DNA of 64,000 nucleotides, from assembly GCF_000213555.1 (NCBI RefSeq), contig NZ_GL891985.1, positions 120,618 to 184,617 of the forward strand. Direction: 5' to 3'. The notes under the pieces are model-generated. The model had not been told where the DNA came from. It was given only the letters and a program-made list of their open reading frames with translations, and did no database searches. How positions within the stretch are numbered: the first letter of the stretch is position 1; every line of letters begins with the position of its first letter. Of this stretch, positions 26,401-34,827 are shown piece by piece. The position numbers and the translations under genes were made by a program. The stretch is from Dysgonomonas gadei ATCC BAA-286. Its GTDB lineage: Bacteria > Bacteroidota > Bacteroidia > Bacteroidales > Dysgonomonadaceae.

Positions 26401-27728
26401 CGGTGAAGTGTAGGGGCACGGTTGAGCAAAACAGGATGTCCCTTCATTACGTGTTCGAGGATGTCCCAAACAACAGGTTCCTTGCGATCTACTATTTTCT
26501 TCGCTGATTTTACGGTCTTAACGATACCGCGCTCGATCAGCTTACGGATGATAAACGGTTTGTACAACTCGGCTGCCATATCCTGAGGGATACCGCACTC
26601 GTGCATCTTCAATTCAGGACCGACGACGATTACCGAACGGGCCGAATAGTCTACACGTTTACCCAACAAGTTTTGACGGAAACGTCCTTGTTTGCCTTTC
26701 AAACTGTCGGAAAGCGACTTCAACGGACGGTTAGCATCTGTTTTAACCGCACTTGATTTACGTGAGTTATCGAACAATGAATCGACAGCTTCCTGAAGCA
26801 TACGTTTTTCATTACGCAAGATCACTTCCGGTGCTTTGATATCGATAAGTCTTTTCAGACGGTTGTTACGGATAATAACGCGACGATACAAGTCATTCAG
26901 GTCGGATGTAGCAAAACGGCCACCATCCAACGGAACAAGCGGACGAAGTTCCGGCGGAATAACAGGAACGATCTTAACGATCATCCATTCAGGTTTATTC
27001 TTGCCCTTCGATCCACGGAACGCTTCTACAACCTGAAGTTGTTTCAACGCTTCGTTCTTACGTTGTTGAGATGTATCTGTACTGGCTTTGTGACGCAGAT
27101 TGTTTGCCAACGAATCAAGATTGATACGTGACAACAAATCGTAAACGGCCTCGGCTCCCATTTTAGCAATAAATTTGTTAGGATCGGTATCGTCTAACAA
27201 TTGATTTTCTTTAGGAAGTTTATCCAGTATATTCAAGTATTCATCTTCTGTAAGAAGGTCTTTTTCTGCTACTCCTTCTTCTACCGCGATACCTGATTGG
27301 ATCACTACATAACGTTCGTAGTAAATGATAGAGTCCAGTTTCTTTGTAGGGATACCCAGAAGATAACCCATTTTGTTAGGTAGAGAACGGAAATACCAGA
27401 TATGAGCTACCGGAACTACCAGGTGGATATGACCTGTGCGTTCGCGGCGAACTTTCTTTTCTGTTACTTCAACACCGCAACGGTCGCAGACAATACCTTT
27501 GTAGCGGATTCTTTTGTATTTACCGCAATGACATTCGTAATCCTTTACAGGGCCGAATATACGTTCGCAGAAAAGCCCGTCACGTTCCGGTTTGTATGTA
27601 CGGTAGTTGATAGTTTCGGGTTTCAAAACTTCCCCGCTCGATGCTTCCAGAATTTCTTCGGGAGAGGCAAGACTCACGGTTATTTTTGAAAAGCTACTCT
27701 TTACTTTATTTTCTTTTCTAAAAGCCAT
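23445..27728 (-). CDS. rpoC: DNA-directed RNA polymerase subunit beta'
   Basis: The 1427-aa largest RNA polymerase subunit. The N-terminal zinc site is CHCGKYKRIRYKGIVCDRCG (about 65-85). The catalytic Mg-binding motif NADFDGDQMAVH is at about 470-482. The second zinc site is spread over CGTLRGLVC and CESKKGVCGKCYG. The trigger-loop region GEPGTQLTLRTFH is intact. Length is normal for Bacteroidetes. It is the last gene of the operon, 117 nt after rpoB, and ends at a strong terminator. Confidence 0.98.
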   Translation of the reverse strand: MAFRKENKVKSSFSKITVSLASPEEILEASSGEVLKPETINYRTYKPERDGLFCERIFGPVKDYECHCGKYKRIRYKGIVCDRCGVEVTEKKVRRERTGHIHLVVPVAHIWYFRSLPNKMGYLLGIPTKKLDSIIYYERYVVIQSGIAVEEGVAEKDLLTEDEYLNILDKLPKENQLLDDTDPNKFIAKMGAEAVYDLLSRINLDSLANNLRHKASTDTSQQRKNEALKQLQVVEAFRGSKGKNKPEWMIVKIVPVIPPELRPLVPLDGGRFATSDLNDLYRRVIIRNNRLKRLIDIKAPEVILRNEKRMLQEAVDSLFDNSRKSSAVKTDANRPLKSLSDSLKGKQGRFRQNLLGKRVDYSARSVIVVGPELKMHECGIPQDMAAELYKPFIIRKLIERGIVKTVKSAKKIVDRKEPVVWDILEHVMKGHPVLLNRAPTLHRLGIQAFQPKMIGGKAIQLHPLSCTAFNADFDGDQMAVHLPLGNEAILEAQMLMLASHNILNPANGAPITVPSQDMVLGLYYITKIRKGAKGEGLIFYGPEEAIIAYNEGKVDIHALIKVYVNDLDETGNVAKLMRETTVGRVLVNEKTPVEVGFINEVLSKKSLRDIIGNVIKVAGVAKTAQFLDDIKDLGYTMAFRGGLSFNLEDVIIPEEKDELVLQGYDEVEQIMNNYNMGFITYNERYNQIIDTWTHVNSRLSNILMKQLSEDNQGFNSVYMMLDSGARGSKEQIRQLSGMRGLMAKPQKSGAEGAQIIENPILSNFKEGLSVLEYFISTHGARKGLADTALKTADAGYLTRRLVDVSQDVIINEEDCGTLRGLVCTELKNNEEVVASLYERILGRVSVHDIQHPLTGELIVKSGEEIKEDTAAKIQNSPIESVEIRSVLTCESKKGVCGKCYGRNLATGRMVQRGEAVGVIAAQSIGEPGTQLTLRTFHVGGIASNIATESSIVAKYDGVLEIDDLRIVEAIDETGKKTQIVVSRLVELRLVDPNTKIVLLTHNIPYGSKLYFKDGAKVKKDDLICEWDPFNAVIISEATGRIKFENVIENVTYKVESDEQTGLKEKIIVESRDKTKAPEAHILDEKGNMMKMYSLPLGAHIVKDDNDTIKAGDVLVKIPRAVGKAGDITGGLPRVTELFEARNPSNPAVVSEIDGEISFGKIKRGNREVIVTSKLGEVKKYLVPLSKQILVQENDFVRAGMPLSDGATTPSDILAIMGPTAVQEYIVNEVQDVYRLQGVKINDKHFEVIVRQMMRKVEVIDPGDTRFLEQQVIDKYDVMEENDRIWGKKVVLDGGDSATFEPGQIVTARKLRDENSMLKRRDLRPVEVRDAIPATANQILQGITRAALQTQSFMSAASFQETTKVLNDAAINAKVDRLEGLKENVICGHLLPAGTGQREFEKLVVGTKEDFDRIAATRKTVVDFDAVE

Positions 27729-27746
27729 ATTACTTTTTTCCTTTAA

Positions 27747-27841
27747 AAGCTGTTAGCTGTTAGCTATTAGCCAATAGCTGTTTGTTAGAGTATTTAGAAT
27801 CCGTCAGCTAAAGGCTCAAAGCCAAAAGCTAACGGCTAATA
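27747..27841. repeat. AGCTGTTAGC-type repeat between rpoB and rpoC
   Basis: The 117-nt rpoB-rpoC spacer is filled with short iterations of AGCTGTTAGC, GCTATTAGCC and their complements (27747-27778 and 27808-27841), able to fold into hairpins. A related string, GATAGCCTTTAGCTGTTAGC, occurs near 38800. It is probably a small dispersed intergenic repeat. In this position it could affect rpoC expression or mRNA processing. Confidence 0.6.
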
Positions 27842-27845
27842 TTGT

Positions 27846-30800
27846 TTAGTCAAGCGATACGCTTAATCCCAGACCACGCATTTCATGAAGCAATACGTTC
27901 AGGGATTCAGGTATTCCCGGCTGTGGCATTGGCTCACCTTTCACAATAGCTTCGTAAGCCTTGGAACGGCCGACAACGTCATCGGACTTGATAGTCAGGA
28001 TTTCTCTCAGGATATAAGCCGCACCGAATGCTTCAAGTGCCCAAACCTCCATCTCTCCGAAACGCTGGCCCCCGAATTGAGCTTTACCTCCAAGAGGCTG
28101 TTGCGTAATAAGGGAGTAAGGTCCGATAGAACGGGCGTGCATCTTGTCTTCAACCATATGGCCCAGTTTTAGCATGTAGATGATACCTACTGTTGCATGC
28201 TGGTCGAAACGATCTCCTGTACCACCATCAAATAAGCGAACTTTACCATAACGAGGAACTCCGGCTTTGTCTGTCCATGCATTCATATCGTCAAGGCTTG
28301 CTCCGTCGAAAATAGGAGTGGCAAATTTCACACCCAACTCTTTTCCGGCCCAACCTAATACAGTTTCGAATATCTGACCAAGGTTCATACGTGAAGGCAC
28401 CCCTAACGGATTCAATACGATATCAACCGGTGTTCCGTCCGGTAAGAATGGCATATCCTCCTGACGAACGATACGCGACACGATACCTTTGTTACCGTGG
28501 CGTCCTGCCATCTTATCCCCTACCTGAACTTTACGCTTTTTAGCCACATAAACTTTTGCGATCTGAACAATACCGGAAGGAAGTTCATCCCCGATAGTCA
28601 GGTCGAATCGTTTACGTTTCAATTCCGCATCCAGTTCTTTATATTTGCGCAGGAAGTTAACGATTACATCTTTTATCAATTCATTCTTGTGCTCATCTGC
28701 TGTCCAGTTGCTCACCTGTATTGACTCATAATCGATATTGTCCAGTGCACTCTTCGTAAATTTGGAACCTTTGGCAATGATATCCACATTAAGATAATCT
28801 TTCACACCCTGAGATGTTTTACCATCGGTTAAGATCAATAGCTTGTCTACCAATACTGATTTTACTTTAGCTATCTTTTCTTCATACTCTTCATCCAACT
28901 TAGGAAGCAAGGCTTTGCTCGAAAGTTTCGTTTTACCTTTCTTGGATGCCTTAGAGAATAGGTTTGTACCTACAACAACTCCTTTCAGGGATGGAGAAGC
29001 TTTCAATGACGCGTCTTTCACATCACCGGCTTTATCACCAAAGATGGCGCGGAGCAGTTTCTCTTCAGGTGAAGGATCGGATTCTCCTTTCGGAGTGATC
29101 TTACCTATCAGGATATCCCCGGGACTCACGCGGGCACCGATACGGATAATTCCTCTTTCGTCCAGGTCTTTTGTAGCCTCTTCGCTCACGTTAGGAATAT
29201 CAGAAGTCAATTCTTCTACACCACGCTTGGTATCACGTACTTCGAGTACGAATTCCTCTACGTGTACAGAAGTAAATATATCTTCGCGCACGATACGTTC
29301 GTTAAGTACGATAGCATCCTCAAAGTTATACCCCTTCCATGGCATAAATGCCACTTTCAGGTTCTTTCCGATAGCCAATTCCCCCTGTTCGGTAGAATAC
29401 CCTTCTGTCAGGATTTGTCCCAGAACAACTCTGTCTCCCTTACGGCAGATAGGACGAAGGTCGATCGTTGTATTCTGGTTTGTTTTCCTGAATTTAGGTA
29501 TATTATATGTTTTTACGGCATCGTCGAAGTTTACGAAATCTTCGTCAGCAGTACGGTCATATTTAATTTTAATGGTACTTGCATCCACATATACTACTTC
29601 TCCTGCACCCTCTGCCACAATCTGTGTACGAGAGTCACGGATAAGCTGTCCTTCGATACCTGTTCCCACAATAGGGGCTTCGGTACGCATTAATGGTACA
29701 GCCTGGCGCATCATGTTCGATCCCATCAGTGCACGGTTGGCATCGTCATGCTCTAGGAACGGAATCAAAGAAGCGGCGATAGATGCAATCTGAGTAGGAG
29801 ATACGTCCATTAACTCAACTTCTTCCGGTGCAATAACCGGATAGTCGGCATCCTGACGAGCTTTCACACGTTTAAGGATAAACGTTCCATCGTCATTCAA
29901 CGGAGCATTACCCTGTGCAATAAGCTTATCTTCTTCCTCTTCGGCAGCAAGATAAACAATACCGTTTGATGAAAGGTCTACTTTGCTGTCCGCAACTTTA
30001 CGATATGGGGTTTCTATGAAACCAAGGTCGTTAATTTTGGCATACACGCAAAGAGATGAAATCAGACCGATATTCGGACCTTCAGGAGTCTCGATAGGAC
30101 AAAGGCGTCCGTAGTGAGTATAGTGAACGTCACGCACCTCGAAACCTGCTCTTTCACGGGAAAGACCGCCCGGTCCCAGTGCAGACATACGACGTTTATG
30201 GGTAATCTCGGCCAATGGATTGGTTTGGTCCATAAACTGAGACAATGCATTCGTACCGAAGAATGTATTTACTACGGATGAGATTGTTTTCGCATTGATC
30301 AGATCGATAGGCGTAAACACTTCATTGTCGCGTACATTCATTCTTTCACGAATGATACGTGCCATACGGTTAAGACCAACTCCAAACTGGTTGAAAAGTT
30401 GCTCGCCAACTGTACGGACACGACGGTTGCTCAAGTGGTCGATATCATCAACGATAGCTTTTGAATTAATCAGCTCGATAAGGAACTTGATTATTTCAAT
30501 AATATCTTCTTTCGTTAATACACGGATATCGGTACTTGTCGCCAAGCCCAATTTCTTGTTAAGTCTGTAACGGCCTACTTCACCTAAGTCATAGCGTTTT
30601 TCAGAGAAGAACAAGTTGTTTATAACCTCGCGTGCGCTGGTATCGTCAGCCGGTTCAGCACTACGAAGCTGTCTGTATATATGACGGACCGCGTCTATTT
30701 CCGAGTTACTCGGGTCCTTTTGCAATGTATTGTAGATAATGGCAAAATCTGAAATATTTTGCGTATCCTTATGCAATAAAATAGAAGCAATGTTCGAATC

Positions 30801-31655
30801 TATAATCAGATCAAGATGGTCTTTATCCAGAACTGTTTCACGTTCAAGAATAACTTCGTTACGCTCGATTGAAGTCACCTCACCGGTATCTTCATCCACG
30901 AAGTCTTCCATCCATGTTCTTAAAAGTCTGGCTGCAAGCTTACGACCTAATACTTTCTTAATATTTTGTTTTGTAACTTTAATTTCTTCGGCCAGATCGA
31001 AAATCTCAAGGATATCTCTATCGCTTTCGAATCCGATAGCACGAAGCAATGTAGTTACGGGTAATTTTTTCTTCCGGTCGATGTATGCATACATGACATT
31101 GTTGATGTCGGTAGCAAATTCGATCCAAGAACCTTTGAACGGAATGATACGGGCTGAATAAAGCTTTGTACCATTGGCGTGCATCGTTTGTCCGAAGAAC
31201 ACACCGGGTGAACGGTGCAACTGAGACACTACTACACGTTCTGCTCCGTTGATGACAAAGGTACCTTTCTCAGTCATATATGGAATCAGTCCCAGGTATA
31301 CATCCTGGATAACTGTATCAAAATCTTCGTGGTCAGGGTCTGTACAATAAAGTTTTAGCTTTGCTTTCAAAGGAACACTATATGTCAGTCCTCTGTCGAT
31401 ACACTCATCAATAGTATAGCGCGGAGGGTCGATGAAGTAGTCCAAAAACTCTAATACAAAGTTGTTTCGTGTATCGGCTATAGGAAAGTTTTCAGCAAAA
31501 ACTTTGTATAGGCCTTCGTTTTTCCTTCTTTCAGGAGGGGTATCAAGTTGCAGAAAGTCGCGGAATGACTTTAACTGTACTTCAAGAAAATCCGGGTAAG
31601 GAAGCGGATTTTTGATTGAAGCGAAATTGACTCTTTGATTTGTTGTTGAAGACAT
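27846..31655 (-). CDS. rpoB: DNA-directed RNA polymerase subunit beta
   Basis: The 1269-aa second-largest RNA polymerase subunit. The rifampicin-pocket region is recognisable as FGTNALSQFMDQTNPLAEIT then HKRRMSALGPGGLSRERAGF (about residues 470-510), with a standard sensitive-type sequence. Downstream PIETPEGPNIGLI and the C-terminal GGKAQFGGQRFGEMEVWALE are also present. The gene follows rplL after a 101-nt spacer containing an attenuator-like hairpin. Confidence 0.98.
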   Translation of the reverse strand: MSSTTNQRVNFASIKNPLPYPDFLEVQLKSFRDFLQLDTPPERRKNEGLYKVFAENFPIADTRNNFVLEFLDYFIDPPRYTIDECIDRGLTYSVPLKAKLKLYCTDPDHEDFDTVIQDVYLGLIPYMTEKGTFVINGAERVVVSQLHRSPGVFFGQTMHANGTKLYSARIIPFKGSWIEFATDINNVMYAYIDRKKKLPVTTLLRAIGFESDRDILEIFDLAEEIKVTKQNIKKVLGRKLAARLLRTWMEDFVDEDTGEVTSIERNEVILERETVLDKDHLDLIIDSNIASILLHKDTQNISDFAIIYNTLQKDPSNSEIDAVRHIYRQLRSAEPADDTSAREVINNLFFSEKRYDLGEVGRYRLNKKLGLATSTDIRVLTKEDIIEIIKFLIELINSKAIVDDIDHLSNRRVRTVGEQLFNQFGVGLNRMARIIRERMNVRDNEVFTPIDLINAKTISSVVNTFFGTNALSQFMDQTNPLAEITHKRRMSALGPGGLSRERAGFEVRDVHYTHYGRLCPIETPEGPNIGLISSLCVYAKINDLGFIETPYRKVADSKVDLSSNGIVYLAAEEEEDKLIAQGNAPLNDDGTFILKRVKARQDADYPVIAPEEVELMDVSPTQIASIAASLIPFLEHDDANRALMGSNMMRQAVPLMRTEAPIVGTGIEGQLIRDSRTQIVAEGAGEVVYVDASTIKIKYDRTADEDFVNFDDAVKTYNIPKFRKTNQNTTIDLRPICRKGDRVVLGQILTEGYSTEQGELAIGKNLKVAFMPWKGYNFEDAIVLNERIVREDIFTSVHVEEFVLEVRDTKRGVEELTSDIPNVSEEATKDLDERGIIRIGARVSPGDILIGKITPKGESDPSPEEKLLRAIFGDKAGDVKDASLKASPSLKGVVVGTNLFSKASKKGKTKLSSKALLPKLDEEYEEKIAKVKSVLVDKLLILTDGKTSQGVKDYLNVDIIAKGSKFTKSALDNIDYESIQVSNWTADEHKNELIKDVIVNFLRKYKELDAELKRKRFDLTIGDELPSGIVQIAKVYVAKKRKVQVGDKMAGRHGNKGIVSRIVRQEDMPFLPDGTPVDIVLNPLGVPSRMNLGQIFETVLGWAGKELGVKFATPIFDGASLDDMNAWTDKAGVPRYGKVRLFDGGTGDRFDQHATVGIIYMLKLGHMVEDKMHARSIGPYSLITQQPLGGKAQFGGQRFGEMEVWALEAFGAAYILREILTIKSDDVVGRSKAYEAIVKGEPMPQPGIPESLNVLLHEMRGLGLSVSLD

Positions 31656-31690
31656 GGATAACCTATTTTATTGAACTTATTACTTTTGAC

Positions 31691-31731
31691 GCAAAAAGGT
31701 TAAGAACCTTCTTCGAGGAAGGTTCCTAACC
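31691..31731 (-). terminator. Attenuator-like hairpin between rplL and rpoB
   Basis: On the minus strand, GGTTAGGAACCTTC pairs with GAAGGTTCTTAACC (plus-strand arms 31698-31711 and 31718-31731; one mismatch) and is followed by TTTTTG. Its position between rplL and rpoB matches the partial terminator known in E. coli that lowers rpoBC transcription relative to ribosomal protein genes. Confidence 0.75.
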
Positions 31732-31756
31732 AAATATCCTTTCTCAGGACTTATCT

Positions 31757-32131
31757 TTACTTAAGTTCAACTTCGGCTCCAGCTTCTTCTAATTGTTTTT
31801 TCAATGCGTCAGCTTCATCTTTAGTTACTCCTTTTTTAAGTTCACCAGGAGCACCATCTACTAGATCTTTAGCCTCTTTCAAACCAAGTCCTGTAAGTTC
31901 TTTTACAGCTTTAACAACTTGTAGTTTGTTAGCTCCTGCTGATTTCAAGATTACATCGAAAGATGTTTTTTCTTCTACTACTTCAGCAGCAGCAGCTGGT
32001 CCTGCAGCAACTGCAACAGCAGCAGCGGCCGGTTCAATACCATATTCAGTTTTTAGAATTTCAGCTAATTCGCTTACTTCTTTTACTGTCAAATTTACTA
32101 GTTGTTCTGCAATAGCTTTGATATCTGCCAT
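31757..32131 (-). CDS. rplL: 50S ribosomal protein L7/L12
   Basis: A 124-aa stalk protein that recruits translation factors. It has an N-terminal dimerisation region (about 1-35), an Ala-rich hinge (EPAAAAVAVAAGPAAAAEVVE) and a C-terminal domain containing SAGANKLQVVKAVKELTGLGLKEAK spread over about 68-92. Standard length and order after rplJ. Confidence 0.98.
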   Translation of the reverse strand: MADIKAIAEQLVNLTVKEVSELAEILKTEYGIEPAAAAVAVAAGPAAAAEVVEEKTSFDVILKSAGANKLQVVKAVKELTGLGLKEAKDLVDGAPGELKKGVTKDEADALKKQLEEAGAEVELK

Positions 32132-32174
32132 TTTTGTATAAATTAAAATTGTTTATTATTCTTTTGTTTAAAAT

Positions 32175-32687
32175 TTATCTCTTAGATAATGTTTCTAAGA
32201 CGCCATGGATAGTATTTCCACCCGATTGAAGGGCTGAGATAACATTCTTGGCAGGGGATTGAAGGGCTGCAATAACATCGCCGATAAGTTCATTTTTGCT
32301 CTTGATATTTTCCAGTGCGCTCAGATTTCCTGAACCGATATAGAAGCTTTCTTGAACATAAGCTGCCTTAAGCGAAGGTATTCCTTCTTTTTTATATTTA
32401 GCAATCAGCTTAGCCGGAGCATTAGCCGAATTAGAAAACATGATAGCAGTATTTCCTTTCAATGCAGCATCCAACTCAGCGTAATCACCTTCAAGGCTTT
32501 CCAGAGCTTTTTGCAACAATGTATTCTTTACAACCATCAGTTTGATCTCCTGCTTAGCACATTCTCTTCTCAACTCGCTCGTTTTAGCAGAATTTAGAGA
32601 AGCAATATCGGTAAGGTAGAAATGATCATATCCTTTGATTGTTGCTGCTATAGTTTCTATGATAGTGCTTTTATCTTCCTTTCTCAT
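32175..32687 (-). CDS. rplJ: 50S ribosomal protein L10
   Basis: A 170-aa protein that anchors L7/L12 dimers to the ribosome stalk. The N-terminal globular part contains LRRECAKQEIKLMVVKNTLL, and the C-terminal helix binds L12. It follows rplA by 20 nt. No extended L10-type leader is possible in so short a spacer. Confidence 0.97.
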   Translation of the reverse strand: MRKEDKSTIIETIAATIKGYDHFYLTDIASLNSAKTSELRRECAKQEIKLMVVKNTLLQKALESLEGDYAELDAALKGNTAIMFSNSANAPAKLIAKYKKEGIPSLKAAYVQESFYIGSGNLSALENIKSKNELIGDVIAALQSPAKNVISALQSGGNTIHGVLETLSKR

Positions 32688-32707
32688 AATTTTCAGTCAA
32701 TTTTTTA

Positions 32708-33403
32708 TTAATTTTCTACTGATTTAGGGTCTATTTTTACACCCGGGCTCATAGTACTTGAAAGACAAACACTCTTCACATAAGTTCCTTTTGCTGCAGT
32801 TGGTTTCAATTTGATAAGCGTAGCAATAAATTCTTTCGCGTTATCTTTGATTTGCTCAGGAGTAAAAGATACTTTACCAATAGAAGCATGGATAATACCA
32901 GCTTTGTCTACTTTAAAGTCAATTTTACCTGATTTAACCTCTGTCACAGCTTTAGCAACATCTACAGTCACGGTTCCGCTCTTAGGGTTAGGCATTAGAC
33001 CACGAGGTCCTAAAACACGTCCCAGAGCACCAACTTTACCCATGATAGCAGGCTGAGTGATGATAACATCAATATCAGTCCAGCCACCTTTTATTTTTTC
33101 GATATACTCGTCCAATCCAACATAGTCGGCACCTGCTTCTTTAGCAGCAGCCTCAGCGTCCGGAGAACATAATACCAAAACTCTAACTTGTTTTCCTGTT
33201 CCATGAGGAAGAGACACAACGCCTCTCACCATCTGGTTAGCTTTACGTGGGTCTACACCTAGGCGTACATCCAAATCGACAGAAGCGTCGAATTTAGTTG
33301 TCGTAACCTCTTTTACAAGAGCTGATGCTTCGGTTAATGTATATAGTTTCCCTGCTTCAATCTTGCTGAAAGCTAACTTTTGATTTTTAGTAAGTTTACC
33401 CAT
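32708..33403 (-). CDS. rplA: 50S ribosomal protein L1
   Basis: A 231-aa L1-stalk protein. Family motifs are visible, including LGVDPRKANQMVRGVVSLPHG (about 48-68), LGRVLGPRGLMPNPKSGTV and GKVSFTPEQIKDNAKEF. It lies 18 nt after rplK, in the usual L11-L1 order. Confidence 0.98.
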   Translation of the reverse strand: MGKLTKNQKLAFSKIEAGKLYTLTEASALVKEVTTTKFDASVDLDVRLGVDPRKANQMVRGVVSLPHGTGKQVRVLVLCSPDAEAAAKEAGADYVGLDEYIEKIKGGWTDIDVIITQPAIMGKVGALGRVLGPRGLMPNPKSGTVTVDVAKAVTEVKSGKIDFKVDKAGIIHASIGKVSFTPEQIKDNAKEFIATLIKLKPTAAKGTYVKSVCLSSTMSPGVKIDPKSVEN

Positions 33404-33421
33404 TTCTCAATTGAAGTTTAA

Positions 33422-33865
33422 TTATTGAACATCAGGGAAAGCCCCTTTTACAGTAATACCCATACTTCTTGCTGTACCAGCAACCATTCTCATGGCTGAT
33501 TCGACTGTAAAACAGTTAAGGTCGACCATCTTATCTTCAGCAATAGCTTTTACCTGATCCCAGGTAATTTCAGCTACTTTCTTACGATTTGGTTCTGCCG
33601 ATCCGCTCTTCACCTTAGATGCTTCCAATAGTTGGATTGCTACAGGTGGTTGTTTTACAACAAAATCGAAAGACTTGTCAACATAGTAAGTAATTACCAC
33701 TGGTAATATTTTACCTGCCTTGTCTTGAGTTCTGGCATTAAATTGCTTACAGAAATCCATGATGTTGATACCTTTAGAACCTAGAGCAGGTCCTACAGGA
33801 GGAGATGGATTTGCTGCACCGCCTTTAATTTGTAATTTTAATTGTCCAGCAATTTCTTTAGCCAT
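33422..33865 (-). CDS. rplK: 50S ribosomal protein L11
   Basis: A 147-aa protein of the GTPase-associated centre. It starts with KEIAGQLKLQIKGGAANPSP and PVGPALGSKGINIMDFCKQF. The C-terminal rRNA-binding domain ends AGTARSMGITVKG. The gene follows nusG by 66 nt. Confidence 0.98.
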   Translation of the reverse strand: MAKEIAGQLKLQIKGGAANPSPPVGPALGSKGINIMDFCKQFNARTQDKAGKILPVVITYYVDKSFDFVVKQPPVAIQLLEASKVKSGSAEPNRKKVAEITWDQVKAIAEDKMVDLNCFTVESAMRMVAGTARSMGITVKGAFPDVQ

Positions 33866-33931
33866 TTTTGTTTCTAATTTTTAGTTTTGTTAAAACTTAA
33901 GATTAAAGCATTCAGAGTTGCGTAACCAATC

Positions 33932-34477
33932 TTACTGCTCTTTTTCGACTTGCATGTAATTCAACTCGAGAGGAGTTTTCCGCCCGAATATCTTTACCAT
34001 TACTTTCAGTTTCTTTTTCTCTGTGTTCACTTCTTCAATGATTCCCGAAAATCCTGAGAAAGGACCATTAGTCACTTTTACATTTTCTCCGACAATGTAT
34101 TGAACATCCATGCCTACTTCCTGCTCATCCAGTTCGTCCATAGTACCCAGTATCCTGTTTACTTCTGACTGGCTCAAAGGCTGAGGGTTGGTTGTATTCG
34201 GTAAAAAACCGGCTACGTAATTTATGTTACGCAATTCATGGATAACTTCCCCTATAAGGGCAGCTTCGATCAAGATGTAGCCGGGAAGATAAGCTCTTTC
34301 TTTCAGAACTTTCTTTCCGTTACGCATGATATAAGTCTTCTCTGTAGGGATAAGAACTTGAGAGATATACTTTCCTAAGTCTGATTTCTTTATCTCAGCT
34401 TCAAGATACTCTTTGACTTTATTTTCTTTTCCACTAACAGCACGCAGAACGTACCATTTTTTTTCGATTTCAGTCAT
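33932..34477 (-). CDS. nusG: Transcription termination/antitermination protein NusG
   Basis: A 181-aa general elongation factor that links RNA polymerase to Rho or to the ribosome. The NGN domain starts KKWYVLRAVSGKENKVKEYL, and the KOW domain holds VKVTNGPFSGFSGIIEEVN. Length is normal, with no NusG-paralogue (UpxY-like) features and no capsule locus nearby. Confidence 0.97.
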   Translation of the reverse strand: MTEIEKKWYVLRAVSGKENKVKEYLEAEIKKSDLGKYISQVLIPTEKTYIMRNGKKVLKERAYLPGYILIEAALIGEVIHELRNINYVAGFLPNTTNPQPLSQSEVNRILGTMDELDEQEVGMDVQYIVGENVKVTNGPFSGFSGIIEEVNTEKKKLKVMVKIFGRKTPLELNYMQVEKEQ

Positions 34478-34492
34478 AGCTTTTGATAAGGA

Positions 34493-34681
34493 TTAAAGAC
34501 TATAGAAAAACTTGACAATTGACTCAAATGCAGAATCAATACCCCATACGATCAGTGCCATTATAATGGAAGCAATCATGACAATCACCGCACTGTTGGT
34601 CAGTTCTGCACGAGTAGGCCAAGAAACCTTGTATACAAGCTCGTTATAAGAATCTTTAATGTAATTAATTATTTTTTTCAT
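34493..34681 (-). CDS. secE: Preprotein translocase subunit SecE
   Basis: A 62-aa single-span SecE of the SecYEG channel. It has KVSWPTRAEL, the conserved amphipathic-helix motif, then one membrane segment (SAVIVMIASIIMALIVWGI). ATG 34681 is chosen; a longer frame would run into the tRNA-Trp gene. It is followed by nusG 15 nt downstream. Confidence 0.95.
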   Translation of the reverse strand: MKKIINYIKDSYNELVYKVSWPTRAELTNSAVIVMIASIIMALIVWGIDSAFESIVKFFYSL

Positions 34682-34702
34682 TACTCTTCTTGAGTTTTTT
34701 AG

Positions 34703-34774
34703 CACGGGCGGAGAGATTCGAACTCCCGACATTTGGTTTTGGAGACCAACGCTCTACCACTGAACTACGCCCGT
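34703..34774 (-). tRNA. tRNA-Trp (anticodon CCA)
   Basis: A 72-nt cloverleaf with a perfect 7-bp acceptor stem (ACGGGCG with CGCCCGT), anticodon loop containing CCA, T-loop GTTCGAATC and discriminator G. The 3' CCA is not encoded. It lies between tuf and secE, as in many Bacteroidetes. Confidence 0.97.
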
Positions 34775-34779
34775 AAATT

Positions 34780-34807
34780 AAAGTCGGTTATATCGCAAAC
34801 CGACTTT
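34780..34807 (-). terminator. Hairpin between tuf and tRNA-Trp
   Basis: AAAGTCGGTT (34780-34789) with AACCGACTTT (34798-34807), a perfect 10-bp stem with an 8-nt loop. The T-run after it is poor, so it may be a weak terminator or a processing site separating tuf mRNA from the tRNA. Confidence 0.55.
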
Positions 34808-34827
34808 ATTATATAGATTGAAATTTC

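Noticed and set aside
28843..29793. 316-codon frame opposite rpoB
   Set aside because: Antisense shadow of a highly conserved gene; composition is Ser/Arg-rich as expected for reversed coding DNA. The same applies to long frames opposite rpoC, tuf and the ABC exporters.
33932..34477. NusG-like capsule regulator (UpxY)
   Set aside because: It sits between secE and rplK and has standard NGN and KOW domains, so it is housekeeping NusG.
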